Assembly: GCA_032622095.1 (NCBI GenBank)
Contig: CP136063.1
Location: forward strand, 62,819,897 to 62,883,896
DNA length: 64,000 nucleotides
Origin: Siphonodentalium dalli
Lineage: Eukaryota; Mollusca; Scaphopoda; Gadilida; Siphonodentaliidae
Direction of reading: 5' to 3'
Part shown: positions 24,706 through 37,250 of the stretch, piece after piece
Numbering within the stretch: position 1 is the first letter of the stretch
How the letters are laid out: every line of letters starts with the position of its first letter
Translations under genes and position numbers: made by a program
The notes under the pieces: model-generated
What the model was told of the DNA's origin: nothing
The model's input: the letters and a program-made list of their open reading frames with translations, nothing else
Databases searched by the model: none

Positions 24706-25523
24706 AGTATTTGATTACGTTATCTTCACACTGACAGCTCTAGTATTATAATCGTTATCGGTCATAGGCCTTACTAAGTGTAAACCTCTATGACGCAATT
24801 TGTTTCCCAATGGCAAAGACCCAGGACCCATTCCTTAAAACAGGTTGGACAAATTTATGTTATTAGATGAGAAACTGGATTACGACACGGCGCATAGTGA
24901 TGGAATACGACGATTGAAAACAGGTAAGTATGGTTATTTAATTTAATTTGTATGTATATATATATATATATATAGGCAGGTTTCTGTTCTACTTCTGTAT
25001 CTTTTACGTCCAAGAGATCAGGCATGTTTCTGTTCTATTTCTGTATCTTTTACGTCCAAGAGATCACTGTGGGTTCCATAGTATACGTTCAATCCCGGTG
25101 AAAAAAATGAGATAAGCAAAGTTATTAGATGAGAAACCTTATTGAAATATCTAAATAGTTTCGCGCTAGAGTACGAATTTACTTTTTCGGAGGGTACGAG
25201 CTGGTCAGGGTACGAAAATACTTGCTCCCACGACAGCGAGTGCGGTGTGACCGGAGTTCGATCGAGCACAACCCAACGTTTAAAAATGTTTAAAAATCCG
25301 TCGGCTCCCGCGGTATATTCTCAATAAATCTCTCATTTTTGGAAAAGGAATATGAAAGGTATGTCAGGGTGATGCAGTAGCACATGTATTACCCGGAAAA
25401 CATCGCGGTTTGGTCGTATCTTGCGTCACATTCTTCCTTTCCGGACTTGAAGAAAAAGCTCCGTTGCGAGGCATGGGGGAAATTTCGACGGGATATCTTT
25501 AGTATCCCGTAGATTTTCGACTA
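24706..25523 (-). repeat. right terminal inverted repeat
   Basis: The inverted partner of 10483-11297. Read inward it begins TAGTCGAAAAT. After the 23-bp palindrome and a diverged stretch it becomes nearly identical to the left arm from AACGGAGCTTTTTC (25465 inward) to about 24728. The inner limit is set by the shared GTAATCAAATACT at 24706-24718. Confidence 0.95.
25488..25510 (+). promoter_or_regulatory. 23-bp terminal palindrome, right end
   Basis: ACGGGATA and TATCCCGT are 8-bp arms around a 7-nt centre. It starts 13 bp inside the right terminus. Its length and place match the left palindrome (10495-10517) although almost no base is shared. Confidence 0.7.
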
Positions 25524-25532
25524 TGATTTTTC
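25524..25532 (+). repeat. right target-site duplication
   Basis: TGATTTTTC, identical to 10474-10482, directly outside the GACTA terminus. Confidence 0.85.
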
Positions 25533-26207
25533 TAACTAAATATGCCGAAAACCCTGAGATTTATGCTTTTGTTGTTAAAATTCACGGGTCGAAGTGAATG
25601 GTTGTGGAGGTACCTCGAGAATGTGAGTTGCCATTCTTCTGAACCCTAAATTATAGGGCCTAATGCCTATAACTAATTTTTTTCTAAAAACAAATCTCAA
25701 AAAACTTCATAAAAGTCAGTGATTCCAATTTCTGTGCACAGTGGTTTCACTGTTTGTCGGTGCGATCACATCGATATTTATATTATTTGCTCATTAAATT
25801 TAGCTATCAGGCGCTCTGTACAGTCAATAGTTACCTTGAGATCACAATGTTTATGCGTGTGGAAGTTATTTGGTTAACCAAATGATCATGACGTCGGCAA
25901 TCGTCACCCTCGTCGAATCGACTTCCGAGGAATCGACAGAAACTGAGAAAGCACCAAGGTGTCCGATTGGTTGAATCGGTTGATACACAAAACAAAACCC
26001 GGAAATCGGAGGCGGAACAAAGGCAATGCCAAATAGCGGGTAACAGACTCCGGTGATGTGATCACATAGAAATGAAGTAGCTTTGTAAACTTTGTGTTCT
26101 TCTTCTTCCGGTTACAGTCGTCGGTCATTTGCTGACCATTATTAGCCGTTGAGTTGATTTTTTGGGGTAATTTTATACTATTAATAAAAGGGTAGTTTTC
26201 GTATTAA
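25533..26207. other. right flank, no gene recognised
   Basis: Sequence following the transposon insertion. Only short open frames without domain signatures are present. Confidence 0.4.
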
Positions 26208-26362
26208 AAACAGTTAAAGGTGGATTATCTCTTTGTAAACATGTATTATATAGTTACCGGGGTATAAAATATTAGATTTGAATCGAAGACTCCTGTCCGG
26301 AAATGCTTCTATCGATTAATATTAATTTTATTTCGAATATGTTCTGGTCTAAAAAGGTGTGT
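26208..26362 (+). repeat. dispersed repeat, inverted partner at 37.9-38.08 kb
   Basis: GTGGATTATCTCTTT, GGTATAAAAT, GAAGAC, GTCCGGAAA, GCTTCTATC and TTATTTCGAATAT occur in the same order in the reverse complement of 37915-38078. The two copies are about 11.6 kb apart and face each other. They may be independent copies of one MITE or the ends of a larger element. Confidence 0.6.
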
Positions 26363-26449
26363 TTGTTCAGCTAACGAACAATGGTGGTTACTGTTAACAG
26401 AGACCAGAAATTATATTGTGCAATTTTGTCACAAATAGATGTTAATTAT

Positions 26450-26493
26450 AAGCCCACGTACGCTCCGCCCCGCAGGGGCGGAGCGGTGGGCTT
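26450..26493. other. GC-rich perfect-stem hairpin
   Basis: AAGCCCAC, GTA, CGCTCCGCCCC, GCA, GGGGCGGAGCG, GTGGGCTT: two nested perfect stems of 11 and 8 bp with a 3-nt loop and a 3-nt bulge. The GC content contrasts sharply with the AT-rich surroundings. It has no neighbouring gene, so its role is unknown. Confidence 0.8.
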
Positions 26494-27370
26494 TAGTTGG
26501 TACTGGGCGTACGCACTCGACGCTGGGAGAGCATTGGATCTGCAATACTGTTAAACGAAAAATAAGTTTCTAAAAATATATCATGACCCCGACACACACT
26601 TTGAACTTTGAACTCGTCTTCCCAAGCCACATATGCAGCGATTGGATAATCGCGTTTGTCTTAACCAATCAGAATCAACGTTGCTCACAGACGGTTGTTA
26701 GGCAAGTGATGCTATTCAAACAAAGTTGAAAATCGCCACCTCGGATTATTACCAACTACAACACACGCGTTGGGCGAGAAAAAAAAACTGCTTACATTAT
26801 GATATACAAGGTGAGTACATGTACATGATCATTATCGGGTGTAGGATGTACCATGGTACGCCTTGTTTGTCCGCGAATGTAACAAATCCACCAATTCCAG
26901 CCAATTCCCAGGCGATGGCAGACTGACTCTTGACCGTTGACTCCAGTCCAAGTTTAGTGACTCGGGAGTCGGGTTCAAAGTCATAATTCCACGATTCACT
27001 CTTGCAACAAATTTAGAAATTACAATTTGAACGAATCAAGCATCTACTTCATTTGTGATTATACTTGCGAGTACTATGTTACGTAACTTACGTACACAGC
27101 TACAAAATTAATTTATGAACAGTTTTGTCAAAGGTGTCATTACCTGCGACCAGAAATTATTTAGACAGAACGGAAGCGATCGAATTCTCGCATTGTTGAC
27201 TTTTCGAATGATAGATCTGAACACTGACACTCGTACGGCGATGGTAAAATGGTTTTCACGGTGATAATCCTGATGAGAAAGTATGGAATAATACAATAAG
27301 TCTGCCATACACAACAGTGAACACTGACTACACTACAGTACAGTACCGTTTATTAACTTTAACTTTAAGG

Positions 27371-29400
27371 GTCCTACTAAACAACGAACACAAACGAACA
27401 TAAACGAACACAGCTCCAAAAAGCGGAATAGAACTTAGAAGGGTGAAATTTGGTTTGTGGGTGCGTGTGGGTCCACTCTATGTGTATGTGGTGTTATTTC
27501 CAACTTTGATCACTTATTTTTTGAGTTATTAGCATTATTTGAATACAAAACTAATAAACAACGAACACAAACGAACATAAGATTATCCATACTGCAAAGG
27601 TGTTAATTAACTACGGCTTACTCTGTCTCCTTGTTAATTGCACATCTGTGAGTTGCTTTTACTGCAAGGTGACTTGTCAGTTTTGTCACTGATGGCAATA
27701 AAAACACGGGAAACATCAGAGGTCGGCGGTATGTATGAATTCATGTATGAATGTGATCCGAAGTACGAACTATTGTTTCGCACATAGTCACACATACATA
27801 TGGTTCTTTCTAAGTTTAATTTCGTCGTTCGATTTTCCACTTCTCCTTGATAGAGGATATTATTTTCGTTATTTTTATCAGTCGAAAAAGTTGCAAATCA
27901 AAATTGTTCAACTTCCATCTTAAGAAGTTAAGATACTACAGGTAAGGTCAGTCCCGTCGAATTTTAGACATCGAATTGCAGCGACATGAAGTTGAACAAA
28001 ATTTATGTAGTTCGATCGGTTGTTGTGTTTTTATGGAGATGACAGTTCGCCACACTTGCGTCTGTTTTTTCCTATTTCAATGCGGAAGCGCAGTTGTTTT
28101 CTGATTTGAATTGGTGTAGTGAGAATATCTCAGACCACACGTATACATGTATATGAATTATGTTTTGGACCTTTTTCGTGTGTTGGAACCAGTCTGGCTT
28201 TCATGTTTTTGTTTTTGGTGCAATTGGTTATTAGGGAAATTCTGTTACGTGTATCTACCGAAAATATTCGCTCCTTCTTCGGAAAATAATAAATACTAGT
28301 TTAGGGTGCACCTATTAACCTTTTCCCAGGCTTGTCTGATACTGTGCGCGAGACAAAGCTCCAAACCTCTTTTTGTTCCTATTCCTTTGAGGTTTTACAG
28401 TTGAAATATAATATTATATGTTTAGTGTAAACATATTTTATTCCAATCAAAATAATAACATATTTAAACATTTGACAAACATTTTACAGTAAGACAGAAT
28501 AATATAAATAATCGATTGATTGGAAATTATTGTTTCGTTCATTTTGAAAGAGACAACCATGCATTCGTTTCCCAAAATGGCAAAGAATAGTGACCACTCG
28601 CTCATATACTCTATATAACACAATCCCCTCACAAACCGCGAGAGAAAATACAACATATTTCTTGATTAACTGCATGCTGTCGAATTTAACCACATAGGCC
28701 TACATAAAATGGAGGAAAAATTCAGGCTAGAGAGTTCTGTCTCCATGTGCAATCTGATCCGGAAGCGAGACGATGGTTTCGTAAGCAAAAGGGTTCTATC
28801 TCTAAACACATTTTTCGTAGTGTCTTTTATTATAAAACTGGCGAGTTTCTAGAACTGAGACTTCGGATATAATAATATTTTAGTTAGCTTTAACATTTTG
28901 AAACATGAAGACACACACTGAAAACGATTTACTTGGTAATTCCCGTCTCGAAATTTCAACATCGATTTCCCAACAAAATGATTAATGTTGGATAGAACCA
29001 TCTGATTCTCACACGACGATATATAAGGTCGATAAAAAGAGCAACTCAAATGTTTTGTTAGATATGCATTAAAACGCCGACCTCTGATGTTTCCTGTGTT
29101 TTATTGCCATCAGTGACAAAACTGACAATCACATTGCAGTAAAAACAACTCACAGATGTGCAAAGAGTAAGCCGTAGTTAATTAACACCTTTGCAATACG
29201 GCTAATCTTATGTTCGTTGTTTAGTAGCTTTGTATTCAAATAATGCTAATAACTCAAAAAATAAGTGATCAAAGTTGGAAATAACACCACATACACATAG
29301 AGTGGACCCACACGCACCCACAAACCAAATTTCACCCTTCTATTCCGCTTTTTGGACCTGTGTTCGTTTATGTTCGTTTGTGTTCGTTGTTTAGTAGGAC
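27371..29400. mobile_element. 2.0-kb fold-back element with ~340-bp TIRs
   Basis: The left arm 27371-27728 (from GTCCTACTAAACAACG to AGAGGTCGGCG) is the reverse complement of 29075-29400 with few differences. The arms differ in length by about 30 bp because of extra GAACA-type repeats on the left. The 1.35 kb centre holds only short frames without domains, so the element is non-autonomous. No clear target duplication abuts the ends. CCGTTTATTAA lies about 25 bp outside the left end and directly at the right end, so the boundaries may be offset. Confidence 0.85.
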
Positions 29401-29555
29401 CGTTTATTAATATAAGTTATAACTTATAACAGTTTGTAACTTTGTTTTCAGTTTTGAAATGAAACTTGTCAGAGTAAACTAAAACTGGTATTATTATTAA
29501 CCATTCTGCAATACCAAATGGCCTCACCTTCACACTGCTAGTATGGCTGAAGCCT

Positions 29556-30253
29556 TAGTGAAGGGGTCACTCTCACCAAAAAAGTGCTGTTCAAAGGGTA
29601 CACAGGCCAGGGTTTGAAAATGTGCTGGAGGGTACACAGGGTTTGTGATCGGCACGAACACCACTTAAATTGTGTTTATGAAAGTCTGGCGCCCATTAGC
29701 AGTTTGTTTTCAGTACATTTTAATATTCATTGGAACGTAAACAATTATTCTCTAACAGAAATCATGGCAGATACGAAAACTGAATGTCCTTTAGAACGAC
29801 ATTTCAAACCATGTGTACCCAGTCCTTCCCAGGAGACGGGAGTGATTGCTCTCGCACCCGTATGCACTCGTAATTTTCAATTCACAGGTGCTAAAATTCG
29901 CACCCGTTCTTCTTCACAAAATACTAATGGAGACTGTAATTGTTGGTTCAATATTGAACTATTTTAAGGTTTATTTAGATGCTTTACCATCTCAGTGCAA
30001 CTATGGCATATTAAAGTGTAACTAGACATAGGTCTATTCCACAATGACTTTTTGTTTGAGCAAAAACCCAACTTACATGTACAATTATGGTATCGTATGG
30101 GTGCCATATTACACCCGTCTTCTGCATTACGGGAGCAAATAAATGCTCTCGGTGTGTTTTCCTCATGGGAAGGACTGTGTACCCTTCAGCACATTTTGAA
30201 AATCCTGTGTACCCTTCAGCACTTTTTTTGGTGAGAGTGACCCCTTCAACACT
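29556..30253. mobile_element. ~700-bp fold-back MITE
   Basis: GAAGGGGTCACTCTCACC (left) faces GGTGAGAGTGACCCCTTC (right). Each arm of about 95 bp carries two copies of GTGCTG...GGGTACACAG. A 127-codon open frame over the left arm has no domain and is probably accidental. Confidence 0.8.
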
Positions 30254-30259
30254 AGTATG

Positions 30260-33170
30260 TTTATACACTTCATCTTCAAGTTAATCATGATACCAAGGAA
30301 ATACCGTACGTAGCGGGAATTGTCTTGGATCCAGTTATTATTTTTTTTAACTTTCATCCTAATAGTTGTAATATTATAATAGTCTCTCTGACACTCATGA
30401 GTCATGTATGAACATTATTATTTTTCGCTCAGTTTTAAATTTACGGAGCTACAGATACAGTTCTTAATCGATGTTGAATATATATTTGAGAACCACCATG
30501 CACAACATACATGTAAATGTACTGCATGCACCAGTACCGGTACATATAAAAAGGCCAAAAAAAATTCCATGTTTTGACTGACCAAAATCCATGTTTAGGA
30601 CCTCAAACCTAATTTTGTTTTCCTCGACAGCGATAATTTTTTTGCCGAACTTTACCGTTACACACTTTTGCCTCTTCCTGTTTAAATACAAAACAAAATT
30701 TCTAACACAAGTCCATTGTGAAAACACTATACATTAAACCGAAACAACTACCATGCAAGCCTTCCATCATGATCAGTTAACCATGCATTTTTTCGCTTTC
30801 CCCATGTACATGTAGGCCTATCCATGTGTAAGCTGAGATGTAAAAATGGATTAACTTACTGCGAAATCGCTACCATACATGATTTGTGGTTATGTTAAAA
30901 CCCAATTGGTCTGTCTTTCAATTCTTTTCTTGTTTAGTCAGCTAACGATCAATGAGAGCAAGTACAATTACATTGTTCTCCTTTCGTTTCACACAAGCTG
31001 ACACCAGTAGAACTTTTCTCAAAGTAAATTTATCTTCTCATGTGCATGGTCAGTGGCTCAGTGGACACCGATTCCCAGTGACAAGCCACTGTTCATCGCA
31101 GTTACTAGTACCATTGAAACGTACATGTTAAAACTCAACCATTTTAAGTTACTTGTACCACTGCAAACTTAGCTTGAAAGATATATGTCTTATTAGCATC
31201 ATAGTAGCAACTGTTTAAGTAATGGTTCCCATCACAGAACACATGGCCAACGCTGATAACCCTCAAGCATATTTGGCAAAAAATAATAATAATTGTGGGA
31301 TAGACATATGTCCAGTTAAACTTTTCACATGCCCATAATTTAACTGATGGGAAAGGTTATAAATATACCTTCGATCAACCTATATACCTTAATCAACTAT
31401 TACAGTGACCGTGAACATTTTGACAAGTGCAAATTGCCAAATTTTGGCACCTGCGAACAAAATATTGCCAGTAATTATAGGTGTGGGAGCAATAGCTCCC
31501 TTTTCCTGGGATAGACTTGGCCAATGCATTCTCTTTTATATTAGTAGGTGAGGTGCCATATTGGCGACTCGCATATATAAGAGAATGTATTGGCACAGGG
31601 ATTTTGCAAAATTTCAGGAAGCTCCAGTCAGGAAAGGGTTAATAAATAGCATCAGCTATGAAGTAGTATCAGCTTAGAAAATAATATATGTAGGAAAATT
31701 AATACACAGGTGTACTGTAACGTGACCCATGGATTGTCGTGGGATACATGTAGGTGCTGTGTTTCTCAGATGATTTTAAAGTGGCACTAATAATTAGCAA
31801 TAAAGAGTGTTTGTCATCAGCTTAGAATATATGTAGGGGGAACTGTCTCAGGTGTCTCATGGAATAGGTGCGGCAAATCAAAGAGACACTATAATAATTA
31901 GCTTGGATGACTTGTGAGCAAAATAACTATTTAACCCTCATTAAAGCAAACTCCTGGTATCCCAGCTACAGTAGTAGTTACTACTGTTTATTTTTAATGT
32001 TGACAACAATGCTTTTAGATGTCAGCAAAAATTTACATGGTTGTACTCGGTAGTTCAAACTGCTTGGCATAAAAAAGGACTGTTAGTCGTTCCTTTTATT
32101 TAACTGTTCAAGCTCCATGAAAAGAAGTGAGTACTTACTTACAATGCAGCATACACTTGATCAATTGATTAGTTGTGCAACCACACTTGTTAAAATCATG
32201 TCTGTATTGTGTATGTATTATTGTATACTTAAAGTGTTTTATTTTCTATTTTCAGGGATATTTTGGATCTACATCCTGCTTATCACACATATAACTATAT
32301 AACTATATCAACTATCAGAAGTTCAACTCTGTGATCTGACATTTACTGGTTCTGAATACATTTTGAAAAGGCATCAGACAATTGTTTTGGACAGGTGTAA
32401 AATTAAAATTCACAATCAGAGATTAAATGGAACTGTTGTATCCTGACTATGATGACACAAATGTCAAATACACTATTTTCTGTGGGCTCTCTTCTTGGAA
32501 TGTTATTCACACACAAAGACAATATCAACACCGAGGACACAAACTTTTAATAACTTGCAACTTCAGCTTATAATACTACTAGAAAAGGAAATGATGAGAA
32601 AACAGGATAACAGAAAATACATCATCTATTCTAAATTATATTGGAGGTAGTCATGTGTGCAATGTATACTTTTGGGGTGGAGGCATACATGTGTAATATG
32701 ATTATATGTGCACACGGTATAGTGATTCTTGACCTGAGGTAACAAGGAATTCACTCCAGGAAGCTGATGTGTAGTTATTTATTCAGTGCAAAACATCTTA
32801 TGAAAGTACAGGGTATTGATCCACTTGTTCTAAGGAAAATATACACTGCTTCAATTCTGGAGAATGTAAATCTTGTTCTATTACGTTTGGAAAGTGTCAT
32901 AATTTACACTTGAATGTAGCTGTACAATGTACTTATATGTCTAACAGAAAGTGTAATGAAAAGACATGAAGATTCCTGGGTGATGTGATTGCCTTCTGAT
33001 TAATAAAATATTGGGCCAACAGTATGATCATATTATGTTGAACTAAATCCAAATTCACCAATAAGCAATATATTGTTATTAGAATGAGATACTGCCATCA
33101 TACCGGTTGGTTTTTTTTCATTCTTGCCACATTTGTCATGTTCCAGGGATCAGGGTGTGCATTAAAGAGA
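30260..33170. other. no gene recognised
   Basis: AT-rich sequence. A short hairpin at about 31520-31600 (CCAATGCATTCTCTT facing AAGAGAATGTATTGG) has a diverged relative at about 35415-35470. No supported coding region. Confidence 0.4.
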
Positions 33171-33179
33171 GGATCTACA

Positions 33180-33316
33180 ACGAGTCCCCAGTTTATAGCG
33201 GAATTTACAAAACGAGTCCAGAAAATTAGAACTGGACGAGCCTTTGTTGAGGTCCTGACCTAATGTAGTGGACGAGTTTTGTAAATTCCGCTATAGCCTA
33301 TACTCTGGGGACGAGT
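33180..33316. repeat. short fold-back MITE
   Basis: GCGGAATTTACAAAAC (33198) faces GTTTTGTAAATTCCGC (33276). The outer parts CGAGTCCCCAG and CTGGGGACGAG also pair partly. Arms are about 45 bp with a central loop of about 45 bp. Confidence 0.75.
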
Positions 33317-33867
33317 TATAGGTTATATTTATTACATGATCTAAAGCCTCGACAAAACCTACTTAAATCAACAAATGGGACGCTAAACTAACATCGGCTT
33401 CTATAAGACATGGGATGACTTTTCATGTAACTGTTCATTGTTTGCGCGTGTAAAGAAATAGTCCCAGATAAATAAAGACACTTTGATGTATTTAATGGTG
33501 TATATATAATGACATAACTTTTCAAACTCTTCATGATTATAGCTGGTTGGAAAAATATTGGAAGGCATAATATATGGAGTGTAAATAGAAGACAGACCGG
33601 AAGTCAATGGTCACCTGGCACTATTTCCTGTTGTTCTTTTAATATCACAATTTATCACATAGGTAATTCACAAAACCAGGTGCATAAATATTGGTAAGAC
33701 ACACATGTAATATTAGCACGTGCGATGACGTCACGCCATTATTTAAACGACTTGTGATTGCTGACGTTTATGATAGTTTTCTTCGATGAATACTTCGCGT
33801 TTATTTGATCATGTGATAAAATGTATATCAAACTCATTCTACTTTATACGTAATTTATCAACCTCAT

Positions 33868-33918
33868 CCACTAAATTCTATTTGAGTCTCGGTGAACCTC
33901 GGCTCAAATCGAATTTAG
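33868..33918. other. hairpin
   Basis: CTAAATTCTATTTGAG faces CTCAAATCGAATTTAG around a 15-nt loop. No gene context. Confidence 0.6.
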
Positions 33919-34099
33919 TTATCTCGATTGATAGATTCCGTACAAAATATAAACTCATGTGAGATCCTCTACATACAAATATTTATTATAATTTTGCCTT
34001 ACATACATCAGGGTACATGTACTACTATAGCTATATAAGTTCGTGAAACATGACTGCAAACAGCAATTATTATGTTCAATTAGACACTCAAAGAAAGAA

Positions 34100-37000
34100 C
34101 ATACATCGGTGCTATGGCCCCAAGTTTATGAAACTCCTGCGATCCCATAACAATAACGCATGAGGTATTTCACTGTTCGTGCAGAAAATTGTGCTATCTT
34201 TGCGCATTTGCACTCATATGGTAAACTGACGACAGGAACACACATAATCAGTTGTGTGTATATATTGCATACCAACGTTTCATATCGATATACCGGTAGT
34301 GGCACATGCGTCCATATGCTTGCGATATGCACGATGGCAAGAGTCTGCTAATTTGGTCATTTCTATTCTTAACAATGTGTTCCAGACTCGGGATGTTTCA
34401 ATATTTTGGGAGTTGTGTCCACACGGTTGTGACGTTGATGAACACGTCCTGGCATATGGACTGAAAGATCCTTTATTGATGCAGTAGTGCTGTGGAAAAT
34501 GATTGACGTATTTACTCAGTATAACCAAAATAAAACTACTGCTATAGCATCGTGGCAGTCTAGTAATAACTAGACCAAGGTTTCCTTACAGTCAACTCTC
34601 AACGTAAGTTGAAAGTAATGAAAGTTAGGTCTAGTTTTAATAAGACTGGCATCGTGGTATAGCAGTAATTGGTAGCAGTGTTCTCAGCTCTACTTGGTAT
34701 GATTGTGATTTAATATTGACGGTTTGTGGTGTCAGTTATATTTAAGCAGGTACCTGTAGCTACAAGCAATTGCATTAAAATCCGACAAAAAATTCAGTTC
34801 AAACTGGCAATTTCACGATTCCATTGCACATGCAGGAACAGACACACTGCAAAGATGTTAAGATGCGGCGTGGACTTCCGGAATGTTTATGAAATTCTGT
34901 GCGATCGTGGAAGTGTATTTGACAGGTCAAGCTATCATTGCGTTATTGCACTTGTCAGATAAATTGACGACACGAGCACACACATGCGGTTTTGTTTATT
35001 TCATACCAAGCGAGTGATATTGATATGGTGGCAAGTTCTTTCATATGCTTGCGACATACAATATGGAAATAGTCTGCCTACCCATTAGTGGTAGGAAGTT
35101 CAATGGTGGCTATTACTTAATTTCACAATGCGCTCCATAGTTGGGTATGTCGATATTCCAGAAGGGACGCCCATATGGTTGCGACATTGATCAACTCAAA
35201 CTGAAAATCCTTTATTGGTGTACCAGCGCAGTGTGAAAATGGGTGAGAGCGCATTAAAATATATAATACGGCCTTAGACTTGTGACATAACCAGCAATTG
35301 TGTACAGCGTTCTCAACGCTACCTGCTATTATAGTTTTGATGCTGATGGTGCATGGTGTCTATTAAATTTAACAATTTCATGACGAGTTTCCGGAAATAA
35401 TACGAAAAACCCTGTGCCAACGCATTCTCTTACATATACGAGGCTTCATATATAAGGGAAGGCACTGGAACATGGTCTTTAATACCACAACAGTGCAGCT
35501 CCCAGCATTAAAAGGATAAACAAATATTGCAGGAAAAATACAAACAGTCACTAAAATACTTAAAATTTCCAGGTTGTGTGATTAAATCTATGAGTTATAA
35601 TCGTTATTTGTATTTGACACTTTCGTGGAAGAAACCGTGTTGAGCAACATCCATAATGCAGGGATGTAGAGACACTTGTGGGGAAGGATCAGTTAGAATA
35701 TGCCGTTCCAATGTGTGATTAACAGCCGCATAATTATGTGTGTTATTTCCCCCTGGTATATGACATACTTGCATACGTCGCGTAAGGATAACAATTTGTA
35801 TTTGACTGATCGTGCGATCATTACGCCACTGCACTCGTCCGATATACGACAACAGTATCTCGCGCATGCGATTTTGTGTATATATTCCGTACCAAGTGTG
35901 CGATATTGATGTCGTGTCAAGTGCGTCCATATGCGTGCGACATACAGTATATGGCAATAGTTTGACAACCCGTTAGTGGTATACTATGTTCAATTGTGGT
36001 TAATTCTTAATTTCACATTGCATGCGTTCTAGAGTTGGGATACGTCGATATTCCGGTAGGGGCGTTCACATGGTTGCGGCATCGATTAATGGATCCTGGC
36101 ATATGGACTGAACATTGCTTTATTGACGTAGTAGCTCAGTGTACAAAAAATGAAGCCTTAAAATGTTTACACAACCAGTAATTGGGTACAGTATTCTCGA
36201 CTACGTGTATGACTGAATGTTGGTGCTGATGGTGTTTGGTGTCCGTATTTTTTTGAAGCAGATATGACAATTATCGCAAGAAAAATACAAATTAAGTTGC
36301 TAAAATGCAGGTTTTATGGTTAAATCTATGCGTTTTTGTTTACCTGAAATTGAGCATTTTCACTCAAGAAACAGTGTTAGGCAACATCTATCTTGCAGGG
36401 ATATAGAGACATCGGTGGGGAAGAGTCAGTTAGAATATATCGATCGAGCGTGTGGTAAACAGACCAAGTTGCATGTTTGTTACTGGCCGATAGTGTATGA
36501 TAATCATGCATGCATGCGTCTTTTAATGATAACAATAATGTTTTTGGCAGATTGTGCTATCCTACGCCATTGAACTCGTCCGATATACTGACATCAGTAA
36601 GACCCACGCGTAGTTTTGTGTATATATTCCATACCAAGCATGCGACATTGATATCGTGTCATAAGTGCATTCACATGCTTGCGACATACACTAGTTATGG
36701 CAATAGTCTGTCCAACCGGTAGTGGGAAATTGTATTTAATCGTGGATACTTCTTAATTTCACATTGCGTTCCGAAGTTGATCAACATATCCTGGTATATA
36801 TTGACTGAAAATTGCTTTATTGACGTAGTAGCAGTGTACACATTATTTATGTAGGAACGCTTTACACACAAACAAATAACGATTATATAACGGTGTGACA
36901 TAACCTGTATTTGGGTACAATATTTTGGACTCTGGTATGACTGAATTTTGGGAATTATGTGCATGCCTGCGTCGCGTAAGGATGACACTTAAGGTTGCAA

Positions 37001-37250
37001 TCGTTCGATATACTGATACCAGTAACATACGCGTGCGGTTTTGTGTATGTATCCCACATATTGATATAGTGTCAAATGCATGCGTTCATATGCTTGCGAC
37101 ATATACTGTAACATGGGTCTGTCAATCCGTTAATGTCACTATGTTCAATCGTGCCGGTTAGTTCTTAATGTCACACCTGTGTTCGTTAGTTGGGATATGG
37201 GACGAGCACCCATATGCTTGCGACATGACTGTAACAGGACTTGTTTCTTC
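34100..37250 (+). repeat. degenerate large-unit tandem array
   Basis: An ordered set of motifs recurs at least five times: GATTGTGCTATC-like, then TTTTGTGTATATATTCC, then ACCAAGCATGCGA, then CATATGCTTGCGACATAC, then GGCAATAGTCTG, then ACCAGTAATTGGGTACAG. The GCTTGCGACATAC block sits near 34318, 35046, 35933, 36677, 37094 and 37210, so units shrink from about 0.75-0.9 kb to about 0.4 and 0.1 kb. No frame is shared among units, so it is non-coding satellite-like DNA. Confidence 0.75.

Larger units (their letters stand above)
10483..25523. mobile_element. 15-kb RecQ-helicase DNA transposon (Academ-like)
   Basis: Seen directly: ends TAGTC...GACTA, terminal inverted repeats of about 815 bp with long identical stretches, a 9-12 bp direct repeat outside both ends, and two divergent spliced genes between the repeats. 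One gene encodes a 424-residue RecQ-type helicase, the other a 993-residue protein with a DUF6589-like core and a PHD finger. Both read without stops across all inferred exon joins, so the copy looks potentially autonomous and fairly young. Known background: the helicase-carrying AcademH lineage of the Academ superfamily is the nearest described group I recall. Mutator-like elements also have long TIRs and 9-11 bp duplications. The family assignment is inference. Introns hold at least two or three smaller insertions. Confidence 0.9.
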
